Made by a program: the position numbers and the translations under genes. Shown here piece after piece: positions 27,559 through 38,911 of a stretch of 51,008 nucleotides of DNA. The DNA is from Streptomyces huasconensis (GTDB lineage Bacteria > Actinomycetota > Actinomycetes > Streptomycetales > Streptomycetaceae), in the NCBI GenBank assembly GCA_004010275.1, contig RBWT01000034.1:1-51008 (forward strand), in the 5' to 3' direction. Below the pieces are notes generated by a model that was not told the DNA's origin, made no database searches, and saw only the letters and a program-made list of their open reading frames with translations. The first letter of the stretch is position 1; the number at the start of each line of letters is the position of its first letter.

Positions 27559-28887
27559 TCACCCCCCGGACGGCACCGCCGCCGGAAGCACCGCCGACAC
27601 ACGGAAACCGCCCCCGTCCGTCGGCCCCGACACGAACACCCCGCCGAGCCCCGTCACCCGCTCCTTCATCCCCACCAGACCATTACCACCGCTCGGCAAC
27701 CGCGCGTCCGCCGTCGAACCCGCCTCCGGCGGCGGCTCGTTCTCCACCTGCATCGCGATCTCCGCCGCCCGATGCGCCAACCGCACATACGTCTTCGCAC
27801 CCGCCGCGTGCTTATGGACGTTCGTCAACGCCTCCTGCACCACCCGGTACGCCGTCTGCTCCACATCCGCCGCATAACCACGCGGCTCCCCCTCCACCGA
27901 CAGATCCACCGCCATCCCCGCCGCCCGCGACTGCCCCACCAATTCATCCAGCTCCGCCAGACACGGACCGTCCTCATCCACCGCACGCGACGCCGCGACC
28001 GCCGCCGCATACCCCACAGCCGCCAACGGCACCGGCTCCACCGGCTTCACCGCCTTGCCCCCATCCCCCGTACGCAGCACCCCGAGCATCTCCCGCAGCT
28101 CCGTCAACGCCTGCCGGCCCATGTCACCGACCAACGCCGCGTTCCGCACCGCCTTCTCCGGGTCCTTCCGCGCCACCGCCTGCAACGCCGCCGCATGCAC
28201 CACCATCAGACTCACCCGGTGCGCCACCACGTCATGCATCTCACGGGCGATCCGCGTCCGCTCCTCGTTGCGCGCCCACTCCGCACGCTCCTCCGCCCGC
28301 TCGGCCAGCAGCTGAAGCTCCCGCTCCAGATCGTCCGCCCGCTCCCGCAGACTCTCCATCAACCGCCGCCGCGCCCCCACATACAGCCCCAGCAGCACCG
28401 GCGGAGCCGTCACACCGATCGCCGCGGCCACCGCGAAGAACGGCACGTACTCGCTTCCGATCGGCGGATGCGTCCCCTCCTCCGCCAGATCCCGGCTGGC
28501 CCGCACCATCGTGACGATCAGCGTCCCCGCCATCGACATGCCCGCGAGCGCGCCCGTGATCCGGCGCGGCAGCTCCGAGGCCGCCAGCGAGTACAGGCCG
28601 ACGATCGTCAGCAGAAAGCCCATCTGGGCGGGCGTGATCGCGATGGATATCAGCACCACGGCCACGGGCCAGCGGCGCCGGAACAGCAGCGCGGCACCCG
28701 CGAGCACCCCGAAACCGACCCCCACCGCCGTCGGCAGCCCCGCGTCCCGCGCGAACGCGATGCCCTCGGCCCCGCACTCGGCCGCGGACACCGCCGCGAG
28801 CCCCACATCCAACGCGGCCCCGCGCCGCCTCTCCCACCACCACGGCCCGGTCAAGGCCGCGGTGTGGTCGTCCCCCGTCGTGGTCAT
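27559..28887 (-). CDS. Two-component sensor histidine kinase, NarL/HisKA_3 class (orphan)
   Basis: A 442-residue membrane sensor kinase. The N-terminal half has about five helices in a short-loop membrane domain (for example VAVVLISIAITPAQMGFLL; FFAVAAAIGVTAPPVLLGLY) with little extracellular sequence. A coiled coil (ESLRERADDLERELQLLAER) leads to the HisKA_3 box with phosphoacceptor His in ARNEERTRIAREMHDVVAHR, then the ATPase domain with VVQEALTNVHKHA (N-box) and GGNGLVGMKERV (G-box). Such kinases usually lie beside a NarL-type response regulator, but none is next to it here: one neighbour is SUKH-3 and the other the HTH protein. Start at the ATG at 28887. Confidence 0.88.
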   Translation of the reverse strand: MTTTGDDHTAALTGPWWWERRRGAALDVGLAAVSAAECGAEGIAFARDAGLPTAVGVGFGVLAGAALLFRRRWPVAVVLISIAITPAQMGFLLTIVGLYSLAASELPRRITGALAGMSMAGTLIVTMVRASRDLAEEGTHPPIGSEYVPFFAVAAAIGVTAPPVLLGLYVGARRRLMESLRERADDLERELQLLAERAEERAEWARNEERTRIAREMHDVVAHRVSLMVVHAAALQAVARKDPEKAVRNAALVGDMGRQALTELREMLGVLRTGDGGKAVKPVEPVPLAAVGYAAAVAASRAVDEDGPCLAELDELVGQSRAAGMAVDLSVEGEPRGYAADVEQTAYRVVQEALTNVHKHAAGAKTYVRLAHRAAEIAMQVENEPPPEAGSTADARLPSGGNGLVGMKERVTGLGGVFVSGPTDGGGFRVSAVLPAAVPSGG

Positions 28888-29054
28888 GCCTTCCAGCGTA
28901 CGGGCGTCCCGCCCCGGTTTTCCGGTGCGTTTTGGGCGCGGTGATCCAGCACACGCGCCGTTCGAACGAAAGCGAAACCTGCCGGTATCCCTCGAACTGT
29001 TGACCTCGACGCCATTCCCGGCCGGAAGCCCGCATTCCGGACGACGGTTCTCAC

Positions 29055-29936
29055 ATGACGGAGATCAGCGGCCGCCGCGTGGGCGGCCTGAGCAAGTACG
29101 AGGACTTCGAGGGGCTGCGGGAGAGGGCGGTGGCGTTACGACGGGCCGGGTTCAGCCTTCGGCAGATCCGCGACGAACTGAAGGTCCACAACAACGACCT
29201 CCTGAACCGGTTGGTCCACGGCGAGCCGCCCCCGGAGTGGACCAAGCGCCCGAACGCCAAGGACGACCTCCGGGAACGGGCACGGGAACTGCGGCTCCAG
29301 GGCCGGACGTACGACCAGATCCAGGTGGAACTGGGCTGCTCGAAGAGTTCCATCTCGCTGTGGGTACGGGATCTGCCGAAGCCGGAGCGGCGGGAACCGT
29401 CGGAGCAGGCGAGGTTGGCGGGTCGCAAACGGTGGGAGCACGAGCTCGCAGTGCGTGACGAGGCGCGGCAGCGTACGAAAGCCGCAGCGAGGCAGGCGAT
29501 CGGTGATCTGTCGGACCGCGAGCTGTTCTTGGTGGGAGTCGCCCTTTACTGGGCCGAAGGCGCCAAGGACAAGCCGTACGACCGGCGAGAGAACGTCCTC
29601 TTCGTCAACAGCGACCCCGGCGTGATCCAGACCTACGTGGCCTGGCTCAACCTGCTCGGGATCGCTCCCGAGCGCCGTCAGTACCGGCTCATGATCCACG
29701 AGTCCGCTGACGTCGCCGCGGCGGAGCAGTACTGGGCCGACCTGCTGCGTGTCGACGTGGCCACGTTCCAGCAGACGACTCTGAAGAAGCACAACCCGAA
29801 AACGGTCCGCAAGAACACCGGCGAGGGCTACCACGGTTGCCTCGTCGTTCGCGTCCGAAAAGGCGCCGACCTGTACTGCCACATCGAGGGGTGGTGGAAT
29901 GGGATCACTGCAGATGCAGTGACACGACTCAGGTAG
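29055..29936 (+). CDS. HTH protein with LAGLIDADG-like segment, conserved in Streptomyces
   Basis: A 293-residue protein I cannot name with certainty. The N-terminal half holds two HTH-like repeats (ALRRAGFSLRQIRDELKVHN; ELRLQGRTYDQIQVELGCSK followed by SSISLWVRDLP), like resolvase or sigma-region-4 type helices. The C-terminal half (about 157-290) begins LFLVGVALYWAEGAK, continues VLFVNSDPGVIQTYVAWLN, YRLMIHESADV, TTLKKHNPKTVRKN, and ends CLVVRVRKGADLYCHIEGW. That layout (LxG...EG motif, NSD, late basic strands) is reminiscent of LAGLIDADG endonucleases, but the motif is two residues longer than canonical. The family is frequent in Streptomyces genomes. It stops 14 bases before tRNA-Gln. Function is open: DNA-binding regulator or homing-type nuclease relic. 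Confidence 0.6.
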   Translation: MTEISGRRVGGLSKYEDFEGLRERAVALRRAGFSLRQIRDELKVHNNDLLNRLVHGEPPPEWTKRPNAKDDLRERARELRLQGRTYDQIQVELGCSKSSISLWVRDLPKPERREPSEQARLAGRKRWEHELAVRDEARQRTKAAARQAIGDLSDRELFLVGVALYWAEGAKDKPYDRRENVLFVNSDPGVIQTYVAWLNLLGIAPERRQYRLMIHESADVAAAEQYWADLLRVDVATFQQTTLKKHNPKTVRKNTGEGYHGCLVVRVRKGADLYCHIEGWWNGITADAVTRLR

Positions 29937-29950
29937 GGTCTGAGGCGTGA

Positions 29951-30022
29951 TCCGCCGTGGGGTAGCGGCATCCCGCAGGCCTTTGGAGCCTTGAGACGCT
30001 GGTTCGAATCCAGCCGGCGGAG
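29951..30022 (+). tRNA. tRNA-Gln (UUG)
   Basis: A 72-base cloverleaf. Acceptor arms TCCGCCG/CGGCGGA pair perfectly; the T arm GCTGG-TTCGAAT-CCAGC is perfect; the anticodon loop CTTTGGA gives anticodon TTG, reading CAA. The D arm is GGGT...TCCC with G18G19 in the loop, and the variable loop is 5 bases (GAGAC). CCA is not encoded. The pairing of the anticodon stem has one weak end pair. It is followed by a hairpin. Confidence 0.9.
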
Positions 30023-30037
30023 CTACAGAATCAGGGT

Positions 30038-30055
30038 CCTGACCGTGCGGTCAGG
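30038..30055 (+). terminator. Hairpin terminator after tRNA-Gln
   Basis: CCTGACC-GTGC-GGTCAGG, perfect 7-base arms with a 4-base loop, 16 bases after the tRNA and before glmU. It is a likely terminator or tRNA 3' processing signal. Confidence 0.65.
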
Positions 30056-30148
30056 CCGCCCCCATTTCCGCCCCCCTACGCCCCGGTATCCTGCGGATGT
30101 CCACCCCACCCAGGCACCCCACGCCATCCGAAGCCGAAGGGCACCCCC

Positions 30149-31597
30149 GTGAGCGCAACTCGCCCGGCAGCCGTCGTCGTCCTCGCCGCGGGTGAGGGCA
30201 CCCGCATGAAGTCGGACCTGCCCAAGGTCCTGCACGAGATCTGCGGGCGTTCCCTCATCGGGCACGTGCTGCACGCCGCCTCCGCGCTCTCGCCCGAGCA
30301 GCTCGTCACCGTCGTCGGCTTCCAGAGCGAGCAGGTCCGCGAGCACCTCGGCGCCATCGCGCCGCAGGTCCGCACGGCCTACCAGGCGGAGCAGAACGGC
30401 ACGGGACACGCCGTCCGCATCGGTCTCGAAGAGCTGGGCGGTGTGGTCGACGGCACGGTCATCGTCGTCTGCGGCGACACCCCGCTGCTGACCGGCGAGA
30501 CGCTCCAGAGGCTCGCCGCCACGCACGGCGCCGACGGCAACGCCGTGACGGTGCTGACCGCCGAGGTGCCGGACGCGACGGGTTACGGCCGCATCGTGCG
30601 CGACGGTGCGAACGGCGCGGTCACCGCGATCGTGGAGCACAAGGACGCCACGGAGTCGCAGCGCGCGATCCGTGAGATCAACTCGGGGGTCTTCGCCTTC
30701 GACGGCCGGCTTCTCGCGGAGGCGCTCGGCAAGGTGCGCACCGACAACAGCCAGGGCGAGGAGTACCTCACCGATGTGCTGGGAATTCTGCGCGAGGCCG
30801 GGCACCGGGTCGGTGCGGCCGTGGCCGGGGATCACGAGGAGATCGCGGGGATCAACAACCGCGTCCAACTGGCGCAGGCGCGTCGTACGTTGAACGACCG
30901 GTTGCTGACGGAGGCGATGCTCGCGGGTGTCACGGTGGTGGACCCGGCTTCGACGTGGGTCGACGCGACGGTGACGTTCGAGCGGGACGCGGTGGTGCAT
31001 CCGGGTACGCAGCTGCACGGTGCCACGCATGTGGCGAAGGGTGCCGAGGTGGGGCCGAACGCGCGGTTGACGGACACGAAGGTGGGTCCGGGGGCGCGGG
31101 TCGACAACAGTGTGGCGGTGGGCGCGGAGGTCGGGGAGCGGGCGAGTGTCGGTCCGTTCGCGTATCTGCGGCCGGGTACGCGGCTTGGGACGGCGTCCAA
31201 GGCGGGTACGTATGTGGAGATGAAGAACGCGACGGTGGGTGAGGGTTCGAAGGTGCCGCACCTGTCGTACGTGGGTGACGCGACGATCGGTGAGTACTCG
31301 AACATCGGTGCGGCGAGCGTCTTCGTGAACTATGACGGTGAGGCGAAGCATCACACGACGGTGGGGTCTCACTGTCGTACGGGTTCGGACAACATGTTTG
31401 TGGCTCCTGTCACGGTGGGGGACGGTGCTTACACCGCTGCCGGGTCCGTGATCACGAGGGATGTGCCGGCGGGTTCGCTGGCCGTCGCGCGGGGCCAGCA
31501 GCGGAATATCGAGGGCTGGGTGGCCCGCAAGCGTCCGGGGAGCGCGGCGGCGAAGGCCGCGGAGGCGGCGTCCCGGGAGGCGGACGGCGCAAGCTGA
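30149..31597 (+). CDS. glmU: Bifunctional GlmU: glucosamine-1-P acetyltransferase / GlcNAc-1-P uridyltransferase
   Basis: A complete 482-residue GlmU, making UDP-GlcNAc for peptidoglycan in the cytosol. The N-terminal pyrophosphorylase domain starts with VVVLAAGEGTRMKSDLPKVLH (nucleotide and Mg site) and includes QNGTGHAV, VVCGDTPLLTGE and the GYGRIVR strand. The C-terminal left-handed beta-helix shows hexapeptide repeats and acetyl-CoA site sequence (VGDATIGEYSNIGAASVFVN; TVGSHCRTGSDNMFVAPV; YTAAGSVITRDVPAGSLAVA). The GTG at 30149 has GAAGG upstream. It is first in the order glmU-prs-rplY-pth, spaced by 80-165 bp. Confidence 0.97.
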   Translation: MSATRPAAVVVLAAGEGTRMKSDLPKVLHEICGRSLIGHVLHAASALSPEQLVTVVGFQSEQVREHLGAIAPQVRTAYQAEQNGTGHAVRIGLEELGGVVDGTVIVVCGDTPLLTGETLQRLAATHGADGNAVTVLTAEVPDATGYGRIVRDGANGAVTAIVEHKDATESQRAIREINSGVFAFDGRLLAEALGKVRTDNSQGEEYLTDVLGILREAGHRVGAAVAGDHEEIAGINNRVQLAQARRTLNDRLLTEAMLAGVTVVDPASTWVDATVTFERDAVVHPGTQLHGATHVAKGAEVGPNARLTDTKVGPGARVDNSVAVGAEVGERASVGPFAYLRPGTRLGTASKAGTYVEMKNATVGEGSKVPHLSYVGDATIGEYSNIGAASVFVNYDGEAKHHTTVGSHCRTGSDNMFVAPVTVGDGAYTAAGSVITRDVPAGSLAVARGQQRNIEGWVARKRPGSAAAKAAEAASREADGAS

Positions 31598-31713
31598 CCG
31601 GAAACAGGTGCGTCTGACACGGCGTACCGTGATAGGTGCACACATTCGGCCGACTCGTCGCATCGGGACGCGTGAGTACGGCAGCGGGAAGAACTCTCTG
31701 AGGAGACAGTGCT

Positions 31714-32688
31714 GTGACCGGGATCAAGACGACCGGCGAGAAGAAGTTGATGCTCTTCTCCGGCCGCGCCCACCCCGAGTTGGCCGAGGAGGTCGCACAC
31801 AAGCTGGGTGTCGGCATCGTGCCGACGAAGGCCTTTGATTTCGCCAATGGTGAGATCTATGTCCGCTATCAGGAGTCGGCGCGTGGCGCCGACTGCTTTT
31901 TGATCCAGAGCCACACCGCTCCGATCAATAAGTGGATCATGGAGCAGTTGATCATGATCGACGCGCTGAAGCGCGCGTCGGCCCGCTCCATCACCGTCAT
32001 CGTGCCGTTCTACGGTTACGCGCGTCAGGACAAGAAGCACCGTGGGCGTGAACCGATCTCGGCGCGTCTGATCGCGGACCTGATGAAGACCGCGGGTGCC
32101 GACCGCATCCTCACGGTCGACCTGCACACCGACCAGATCCAGGGCTTCTTCGACGGGCCGGTGGACCACCTGTTCGCGCTGCCGATCCTCGCGGATTACG
32201 TGGGTGCGAAGGTGGACCGCTCGAAGCTGACGGTGGTCTCCCCCGACGCCGGCCGCGTCCGTGTGGCCGACCGCTGGTGCGACCGTCTGGGCGCGCCGCT
32301 GGCGATCGTCCACAAGCGGCGTGACAAGGACGTCGCGAACCAGGTCACCGTGCACGAGGTGGTCGGTGAGGTGCAGGGCCGGGTGTGTGTCCTGGTCGAC
32401 GACATGATCGACACGGGTGGCACGATCTGTGCCGCGGCGGACGCGCTGTTCGCGCACGGTGCGGAGGACGTCATCGTGACGGCGACGCACGGTGTGCTGT
32501 CGGGTCCGGCGGCGGACCGGCTGAAGAACTCGAAGGTGAGCGAGTTCGTGTTCACGGACACGCTGCCGACGCCGGGTGAGCTGGAGCTGGACAAGATCAC
32601 GGTGTTGTCGATCGCGCCGACGATCGCGAACGCGGTGCGTGAGGTGTTCGAGGACGGTTCGGTGACGAGCCTCTTCGAGGAGCAGTAA
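31714..32688 (+). CDS. prs: Ribose-phosphate pyrophosphokinase
   Basis: A complete 324-residue PRPP synthetase: ribose 5-phosphate plus ATP gives PRPP, feeding purine, pyrimidine, His, Trp and NAD synthesis. Family motifs: KLMLFSGRAHPELAEEVA, FANGEIYVRYQESARGAD, YGYARQDKKHRGREPISARL (ATP site), ADRILTVDLHTDQIQGFFD, and the PRPP-binding loop VCVLVDDMIDTGGTI. GTG 31714 is preceded by GAGGAGACAG. In Streptomyces the gene conventionally follows glmU, as here. Confidence 0.97.
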   Translation: MTGIKTTGEKKLMLFSGRAHPELAEEVAHKLGVGIVPTKAFDFANGEIYVRYQESARGADCFLIQSHTAPINKWIMEQLIMIDALKRASARSITVIVPFYGYARQDKKHRGREPISARLIADLMKTAGADRILTVDLHTDQIQGFFDGPVDHLFALPILADYVGAKVDRSKLTVVSPDAGRVRVADRWCDRLGAPLAIVHKRRDKDVANQVTVHEVVGEVQGRVCVLVDDMIDTGGTICAAADALFAHGAEDVIVTATHGVLSGPAADRLKNSKVSEFVFTDTLPTPGELELDKITVLSIAPTIANAVREVFEDGSVTSLFEEQ

Positions 32689-32696
32689 AGATCCTT

Positions 32697-32725
32697 TTGG
32701 GTGTGGCCTCCCGGCCGAGTAGACT
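32697..32725 (+). promoter_or_regulatory. Candidate promoter for rplY
   Basis: TTGGGT (32697-32702) and TAGACT (32720-32725) with 17 bases between make a good HrdB-type promoter. It begins just after the prs stop and predicts a leader of about 120 bases before the rplY ATG. Confidence 0.55.
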
Positions 32726-32749
32726 GCTGAAGTTGCTCGGCGAGGGAGG

Positions 32750-32768
32750 CCTCACCTTTTTGGTGGGG
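32750..32768 (+). promoter_or_regulatory. Leader hairpin before rplY
   Basis: CCTCACC-TTTTT-GGTGGGG: a 7-pair stem (one G-U) with a U5 loop, about 85 bases before the rplY ATG in the predicted leader. It could be an L25-binding or attenuation element; this is inference. Confidence 0.4.
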
Positions 32769-32853
32769 CGGTCCGTTATCGACGCGCTCTTCGTAGCAGG
32801 CCAGTCGTATGGCCGGGTAACCCCATCCGACACCTGTTGTACGAGGAGTGCAC

Positions 32854-33447
32854 ATGTCCGAGGTCAAGATTTCCGCCGAGGTCCGTACGGAGTTCGGCAA
32901 GGGCGCTTCGCGCCGCGTCCGCCGTGAGAACAAGGTTCCCGGCGTTCTCTACGGCCACGGTGCCGACCCGGTCCACCTGACGCTGCCGGGCCACGAGCTG
33001 CTGCTCGCCCTGCGTACGCCGAACGTCCTGATCTCCCTGGACGTCGACGGCAAGACCCAGCTGGCGATCCCGAAGGCCGTGCAGCGTGACGCTCTCCGTC
33101 AGGGCATCCTGAAGCACGTCGACCTGCTGCTGGTGCGCAGCGGCGAGAAGGTCACGGTCGAGATCCCGGTCCACACCGAGGGTGAGCTGGCCCCGGGCAA
33201 CAACCTTCTCGAGCACGTGCTGAGCACGCTGCCGGTGGAGGCCGAGGCCACGCACATCCCGACCGAGGTCACCGTCTCGATCGCGGGTCTGGAGGCCGGT
33301 GCGTCCATCCTCGCCAAGGACATCCCGCTGCCGTCCGGCTCCAAGCTGTCGATCGACGAGGACGCGGTCGTCCTCCAGGTCCTGTCGGCGCAGGCCGAGG
33401 AGGCCCCGGCCGAGTCCGCCGAGGGCGACGCGTCCGCCGAGGCCTGA
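32854..33447 (+). CDS. rplY: 50S ribosomal protein L25/general stress protein Ctc
   Basis: A 197-residue L25 of the long Ctc/TL5 type, which binds 5S rRNA. The N-terminal 5S-binding domain holds [38 protein letters not shown] and [19 protein letters not shown]; the C-terminal TL5 beta domain holds [20 protein letters not shown] and [19 protein letters not shown], ending in an acidic Ala/Glu tail. ATG 32854 is chosen since GAGGAG lies 6 bases upstream; the in-frame GTG at 32848 sits too close to it. Confidence 0.95.
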   Translation: MSEVKISAEVRTEFGKGASRRVRRENKVPGVLYGHGADPVHLTLPGHELLLALRTPNVLISLDVDGKTQLAIPKAVQRDALRQGILKHVDLLLVRSGEKVTVEIPVHTEGELAPGNNLLEHVLSTLPVEAEATHIPTEVTVSIAGLEAGASILAKDIPLPSGSKLSIDEDAVVLQVLSAQAEEAPAESAEGDASAEA

Positions 33448-33470
33448 TCCTCGCGACGTACATCCGGCAC

Positions 33471-33504
33471 GGCAGCCGCCGCTCCCTCGGGGGCGGCGGC
33501 TGCC
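33471..33504 (+). terminator. GC-rich hairpin between rplY and pth
   Basis: GGCAGCCGCCGC and GCGGCGGCTGCC are perfect 12-base arms with a 10-base loop. This strong stem ends 22 bases before the pth start and may terminate or attenuate transcription from rplY. Confidence 0.65.
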
Positions 33505-33526
33505 GCGTATGCAAGGAGACATGCAC

Positions 33527-34129
33527 GTGACGACCGACGCCAACGCCGACGCGCCGTGGCTGATCGCGGGCCTCGGCAACCCGGGTCCCGAGTACGCCAT
33601 GAACCGGCACAACGTGGGTTTCATGGTGGCCGACCTGCTGGCGCAGCGGATCGGCGGCAAGTTCAAGCGGGCCGCGAAGGCGCAGGCCCAGGTGGTGGAG
33701 GGCAGGATCGGGGCGCCGGGTCCGGCGAGCCGTCGGGTGATCCTGGTGAAGCCGATGTCGTACATGAACGTCTCGGGCGGTCCGGTGACGGCGCTGCGTG
33801 ACTTCTACAAGGTGCCGACGGGGCACATCGTGGCGGTCCATGACGAGCTGGACATCGACTACGGCGCGCTGCGGCTGAAGCTGGGCGGTGGCGACAACGG
33901 CCACAACGGTCTGAAGTCGATGACGAAGGCGATGGGTCCGGATTACCACCGGGTGCGGTTCGGGATCGGCCGGCCGCCGGGGCGGATGCAGGTGGCGGAC
34001 TTCGTGCTGAAGGACTTCGCGTCGGCGGAGCGCAAGGAGCTGGACTACTTCGTGGACCGGGCGGCGGACGCGGTGGAGGCCCTGATCATCGAGGGCCTGG
34101 AGCGAGCGCAGAGCACGTACAACTCCTGA
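33527..34129 (+). CDS. pth: Peptidyl-tRNA hydrolase
   Basis: A 200-residue Pth that recycles tRNA from dropped peptidyl-tRNA. Core motifs are intact: [20 protein letters not shown] (catalytic His and substrate Asn region), [36 protein letters not shown] (catalytic Asp), and [12 protein letters not shown] 33527 gives AAGGAG at an 8-base distance; the in-frame ATG at 33521 is only 2 bases from it, so the GTG is preferred. Transcription converges with ppc across a shared hairpin. Confidence 0.96.
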   Translation: MTTDANADAPWLIAGLGNPGPEYAMNRHNVGFMVADLLAQRIGGKFKRAAKAQAQVVEGRIGAPGPASRRVILVKPMSYMNVSGGPVTALRDFYKVPTGHIVAVHDELDIDYGALRLKLGGGDNGHNGLKSMTKAMGPDYHRVRFGIGRPPGRMQVADFVLKDFASAERKELDYFVDRAADAVEALIIEGLERAQSTYNS

Positions 34130-34130
34130 T

Positions 34131-34190
34131 AGGGGGCGCCCCCGAAGGGGCGCGGGGAACTGCGCGACCAGCCCCCACGCACCCGCAGGA
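34131..34190. repeat. Dispersed intergenic repeat with bidirectional hairpin
   Basis: Between convergent pth and ppc lies GCGCCCC-CGAA-GGGGCGC (34136-34153), a perfect 7-base stem with a CGAA tetraloop, followed by GGGGAACTGCGCGACCAGCC and CCCACGCACCCGCAGGA. The same module in reverse orientation, diverged, occurs at about 78-120. It probably serves as terminator for both genes. Confidence 0.65.
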
Positions 34191-34197
34191 GTCAGAG

Positions 34198-36942
<2,745 letters not shown>

Positions 36943-37078
36943 AGGTGCGGCTCCTTGCAGTGTTTGAAGCTCGTCTGGGAGGGGTCCCGGTATGGGTCCG
37001 GGGAGTATCAGAGCGGACCGCGCTGTCCGACCGGTTCCAAGGATATGTGTCGTGTCGCGGCGCGGAAGTTTCGGCCAC

Positions 37079-37133
37079 TTGCCGAGACGCTGCTCACTGC
37101 CATACTTACGACGCCGTAGGTTACGGAACCGTA
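37079..37133 (+). promoter_or_regulatory. Desaturase promoter with TetR-like operator
   Basis: TTGCCG (37079-37084) and CATACT (37101-37106) are spaced 16 bases. At the expected start point lies CCGTA-GGT-TACGG-AA-CCGTA (37114-37133): three half-sites of alternating orientation, including the palindrome TACGGAACCGTA. The TetR gene at 38208, at the end of the same unit, is the likely binder. Confidence 0.55.
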
Positions 37134-37200
37134 GGAAGCGGAACCCGTACCTGTGCACCTTCTCTCCGACCTTGACCCTCGACCCCCAGGGGACGTGCCC

Positions 37201-38211
37201 ATGACGACAGCCTCCGATGCGCCTTCCGAGACCGATGTGATCGACGACGCTCCCGCCCCGAGGGCGGCGGTGTCCCCCGAACCGGTGCCTCCCGCGACGC
37301 TGGGCGGTGAGCAGAAGCGGTCCGTGGAGCAGCTGGCGCTGCTCCTGTTCATCGTCGTGCCCTTCCTGGCCGTGCTGGCGGCGGTGCCGCTGGCGTGGGG
37401 GTGGGGGGTGAGCTGGCTGGATCTCGGTCTGCTCGTGTTCATGTACTTCCTGGGGTGCCACGGCATCACGATCGGCTTCCACCGTTACTTCACGCATGGT
37501 TCCTTCAAGGCGAAGCGTCCGCTGCGGATCGCGCTGGCGGTCGCCGGTTCGATGGCCGTGGAGGGGCCGGTGGTGCGCTGGGTGGCCGACCACCGCAAGC
37601 ATCACAAGTTCTCGGACGCGGAGGGCGACCCGCACTCGCCGTGGCGTTTCGGTGAGACGGTCCCGGCCCTGATGAAGGGCCTGTGGTGGGCGCACATCGG
37701 ATGGATGTTCGACGAGGAGCGGACGCCGCAGGAGAAGTACGCGCCGGACCTGGTCAAGGACCCGGCGATCCGCCGGATCTCGCGGCAGTTCCTGTTCTGG
37801 ACGATCGTCTCCCTCGCGATCCCGCCGCTGGTCGGCGGTCTGGTGACGATGTCGTGGTGGGGGGCGTTCACGGCGTTCTTCTGGGGCTCGCTGGTGCGTG
37901 TGGCGCTGCTGCACCACGTGACGTGGTCGATCAACTCCATCTGCCACGCGGTCGGCAAGCGCCCCTTCAAGTCCCGTGACCGCTCCGGCAACGTGTGGTG
38001 GCTGGCGGTGCTTTCGTGCGGCGAGTCCTGGCACAACCTCCACCACGCCGATCCGACGTCCGCGCGGCACGGCGTGATGAAGGGCCAGCTCGACTCCTCG
38101 GCGCGGATCATCCGCTGGTGCGAGCGGCTCGGCTGGGCGTACGACGTGCGGTGGCCGTCGAAGTCGCGCATCGAGTCCCGCCGACAGCCACAGGGCGCTG
38201 ACGCGGCATGA
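37201..38211 (+). CDS. Membrane acyl-CoA/acyl-lipid delta-9 desaturase
   Basis: A 336-residue integral-membrane fatty-acid desaturase, introducing a cis double bond into membrane acyl chains. All three His boxes are present: HRYFTH, HRKHH and HNLHH, with four or more membrane helices between them ([39 protein letters not shown]). ATG 37201 follows AGGGGACG. The acidic Pro/Ala N-terminus is usual in Streptomyces. The stop overlaps the TetR start (ATGA), so the regulator is co-expressed. Control through the operator near 37122 by membrane lipid state is inferred from DesT/FasR-like systems. Confidence 0.92.
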   Translation: MTTASDAPSETDVIDDAPAPRAAVSPEPVPPATLGGEQKRSVEQLALLLFIVVPFLAVLAAVPLAWGWGVSWLDLGLLVFMYFLGCHGITIGFHRYFTHGSFKAKRPLRIALAVAGSMAVEGPVVRWVADHRKHHKFSDAEGDPHSPWRFGETVPALMKGLWWAHIGWMFDEERTPQEKYAPDLVKDPAIRRISRQFLFWTIVSLAIPPLVGGLVTMSWWGAFTAFFWGSLVRVALLHHVTWSINSICHAVGKRPFKSRDRSGNVWWLAVLSCGESWHNLHHADPTSARHGVMKGQLDSSARIIRWCERLGWAYDVRWPSKSRIESRRQPQGADAA

Positions 38212-38894
38212 TGGACGACGTGGCGACCGACTCCAGCAACACCAGCCCTGCCGGCAAAGAGAAGCAGCCCCGGCGCATCCGCCGGACCCGGATGACGGGA
38301 GCCGAGCGCCGGGAGCAGTTGCTGGACATCGGCCGCACGCTGTTCGCCTCGAAGGGTTTCGAGGGCACGTCGGTGGAGGAGATCGCGGCGAAGGCCGGGG
38401 TCTCCAAGCCGGTGGTGTACGAGCACTTCGGGGGCAAGGAGGGCCTGTACGCGGTGGTGGTGGACCGGGAGATGCGTCAGCTCCTGGACATGGTGACCAG
38501 CGCGCTCACCGCCGGGCACCCGCGGGAACTCCTCGAACAGGCGGCGTTCGCGCTGCTCGACTACATCGAGACGTACACGGACGGCTTCCGCATCCTGGTC
38601 CGCGACTCGCCCGTGGCGCAGTCCACGGGCACCTTCGCCTCCCTCATCTCCGACATCGCCACGCAGGTGGAGGACATCCTGGGGCAGGAGTTCAAGGGCC
38701 GCGGCTTCGACCAGAAGCTGGCGCCGCTGTACGCGCAGGCGCTGGTCGGCATGGTGGCGCTGACGGGGCAGTGGTGGCTGGACGTCCGCAAACCGAAGAA
38801 GGCGGAGGTCGCGGCGCACCTGGTGAACCTGGCGTGGCACGGGCTGGACGGGCTGGAGCCGAAGCCGCGGCTGATAGGGCACCGCAAGAGCTGA
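38208..38894 (+). CDS. TetR-family regulator, probable desaturase regulator
   Basis: A 228-residue TetR regulator. The N-terminal HTH is typical: [20 protein letters not shown], then [22 protein letters not shown] and [14 protein letters not shown]. The C-terminal ligand domain is helical, with [20 protein letters not shown] and [16 protein letters not shown]. The start ATG at 38208 overlaps the desaturase stop by 4 bases; ATG 38211 and GTG 38220 are alternatives. It probably senses acyl-CoA or another lipid and acts on the palindrome at 37122-37133, as deduced from context. Confidence 0.85.
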   Translation: MMDDVATDSSNTSPAGKEKQPRRIRRTRMTGAERREQLLDIGRTLFASKGFEGTSVEEIAAKAGVSKPVVYEHFGGKEGLYAVVVDREMRQLLDMVTSALTAGHPRELLEQAAFALLDYIETYTDGFRILVRDSPVAQSTGTFASLISDIATQVEDILGQEFKGRGFDQKLAPLYAQALVGMVALTGQWWLDVRKPKKAEVAAHLVNLAWHGLDGLEPKPRLIGHRKS

Positions 38895-38911
38895 CGGCTC
38901 GCGGGGCGCGG

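Noticed and set aside
29951..30022. tRNA as integration site of a mobile element
   Set aside because: No integrase, no duplicated tRNA 3' end and no change of base composition downstream; glmU follows as in other Streptomyces.
36943..38070. N-terminal extension of ppc
   Set aside because: Open frame only; antisense to the desaturase, with a good GTG and ribosome site at 36942.
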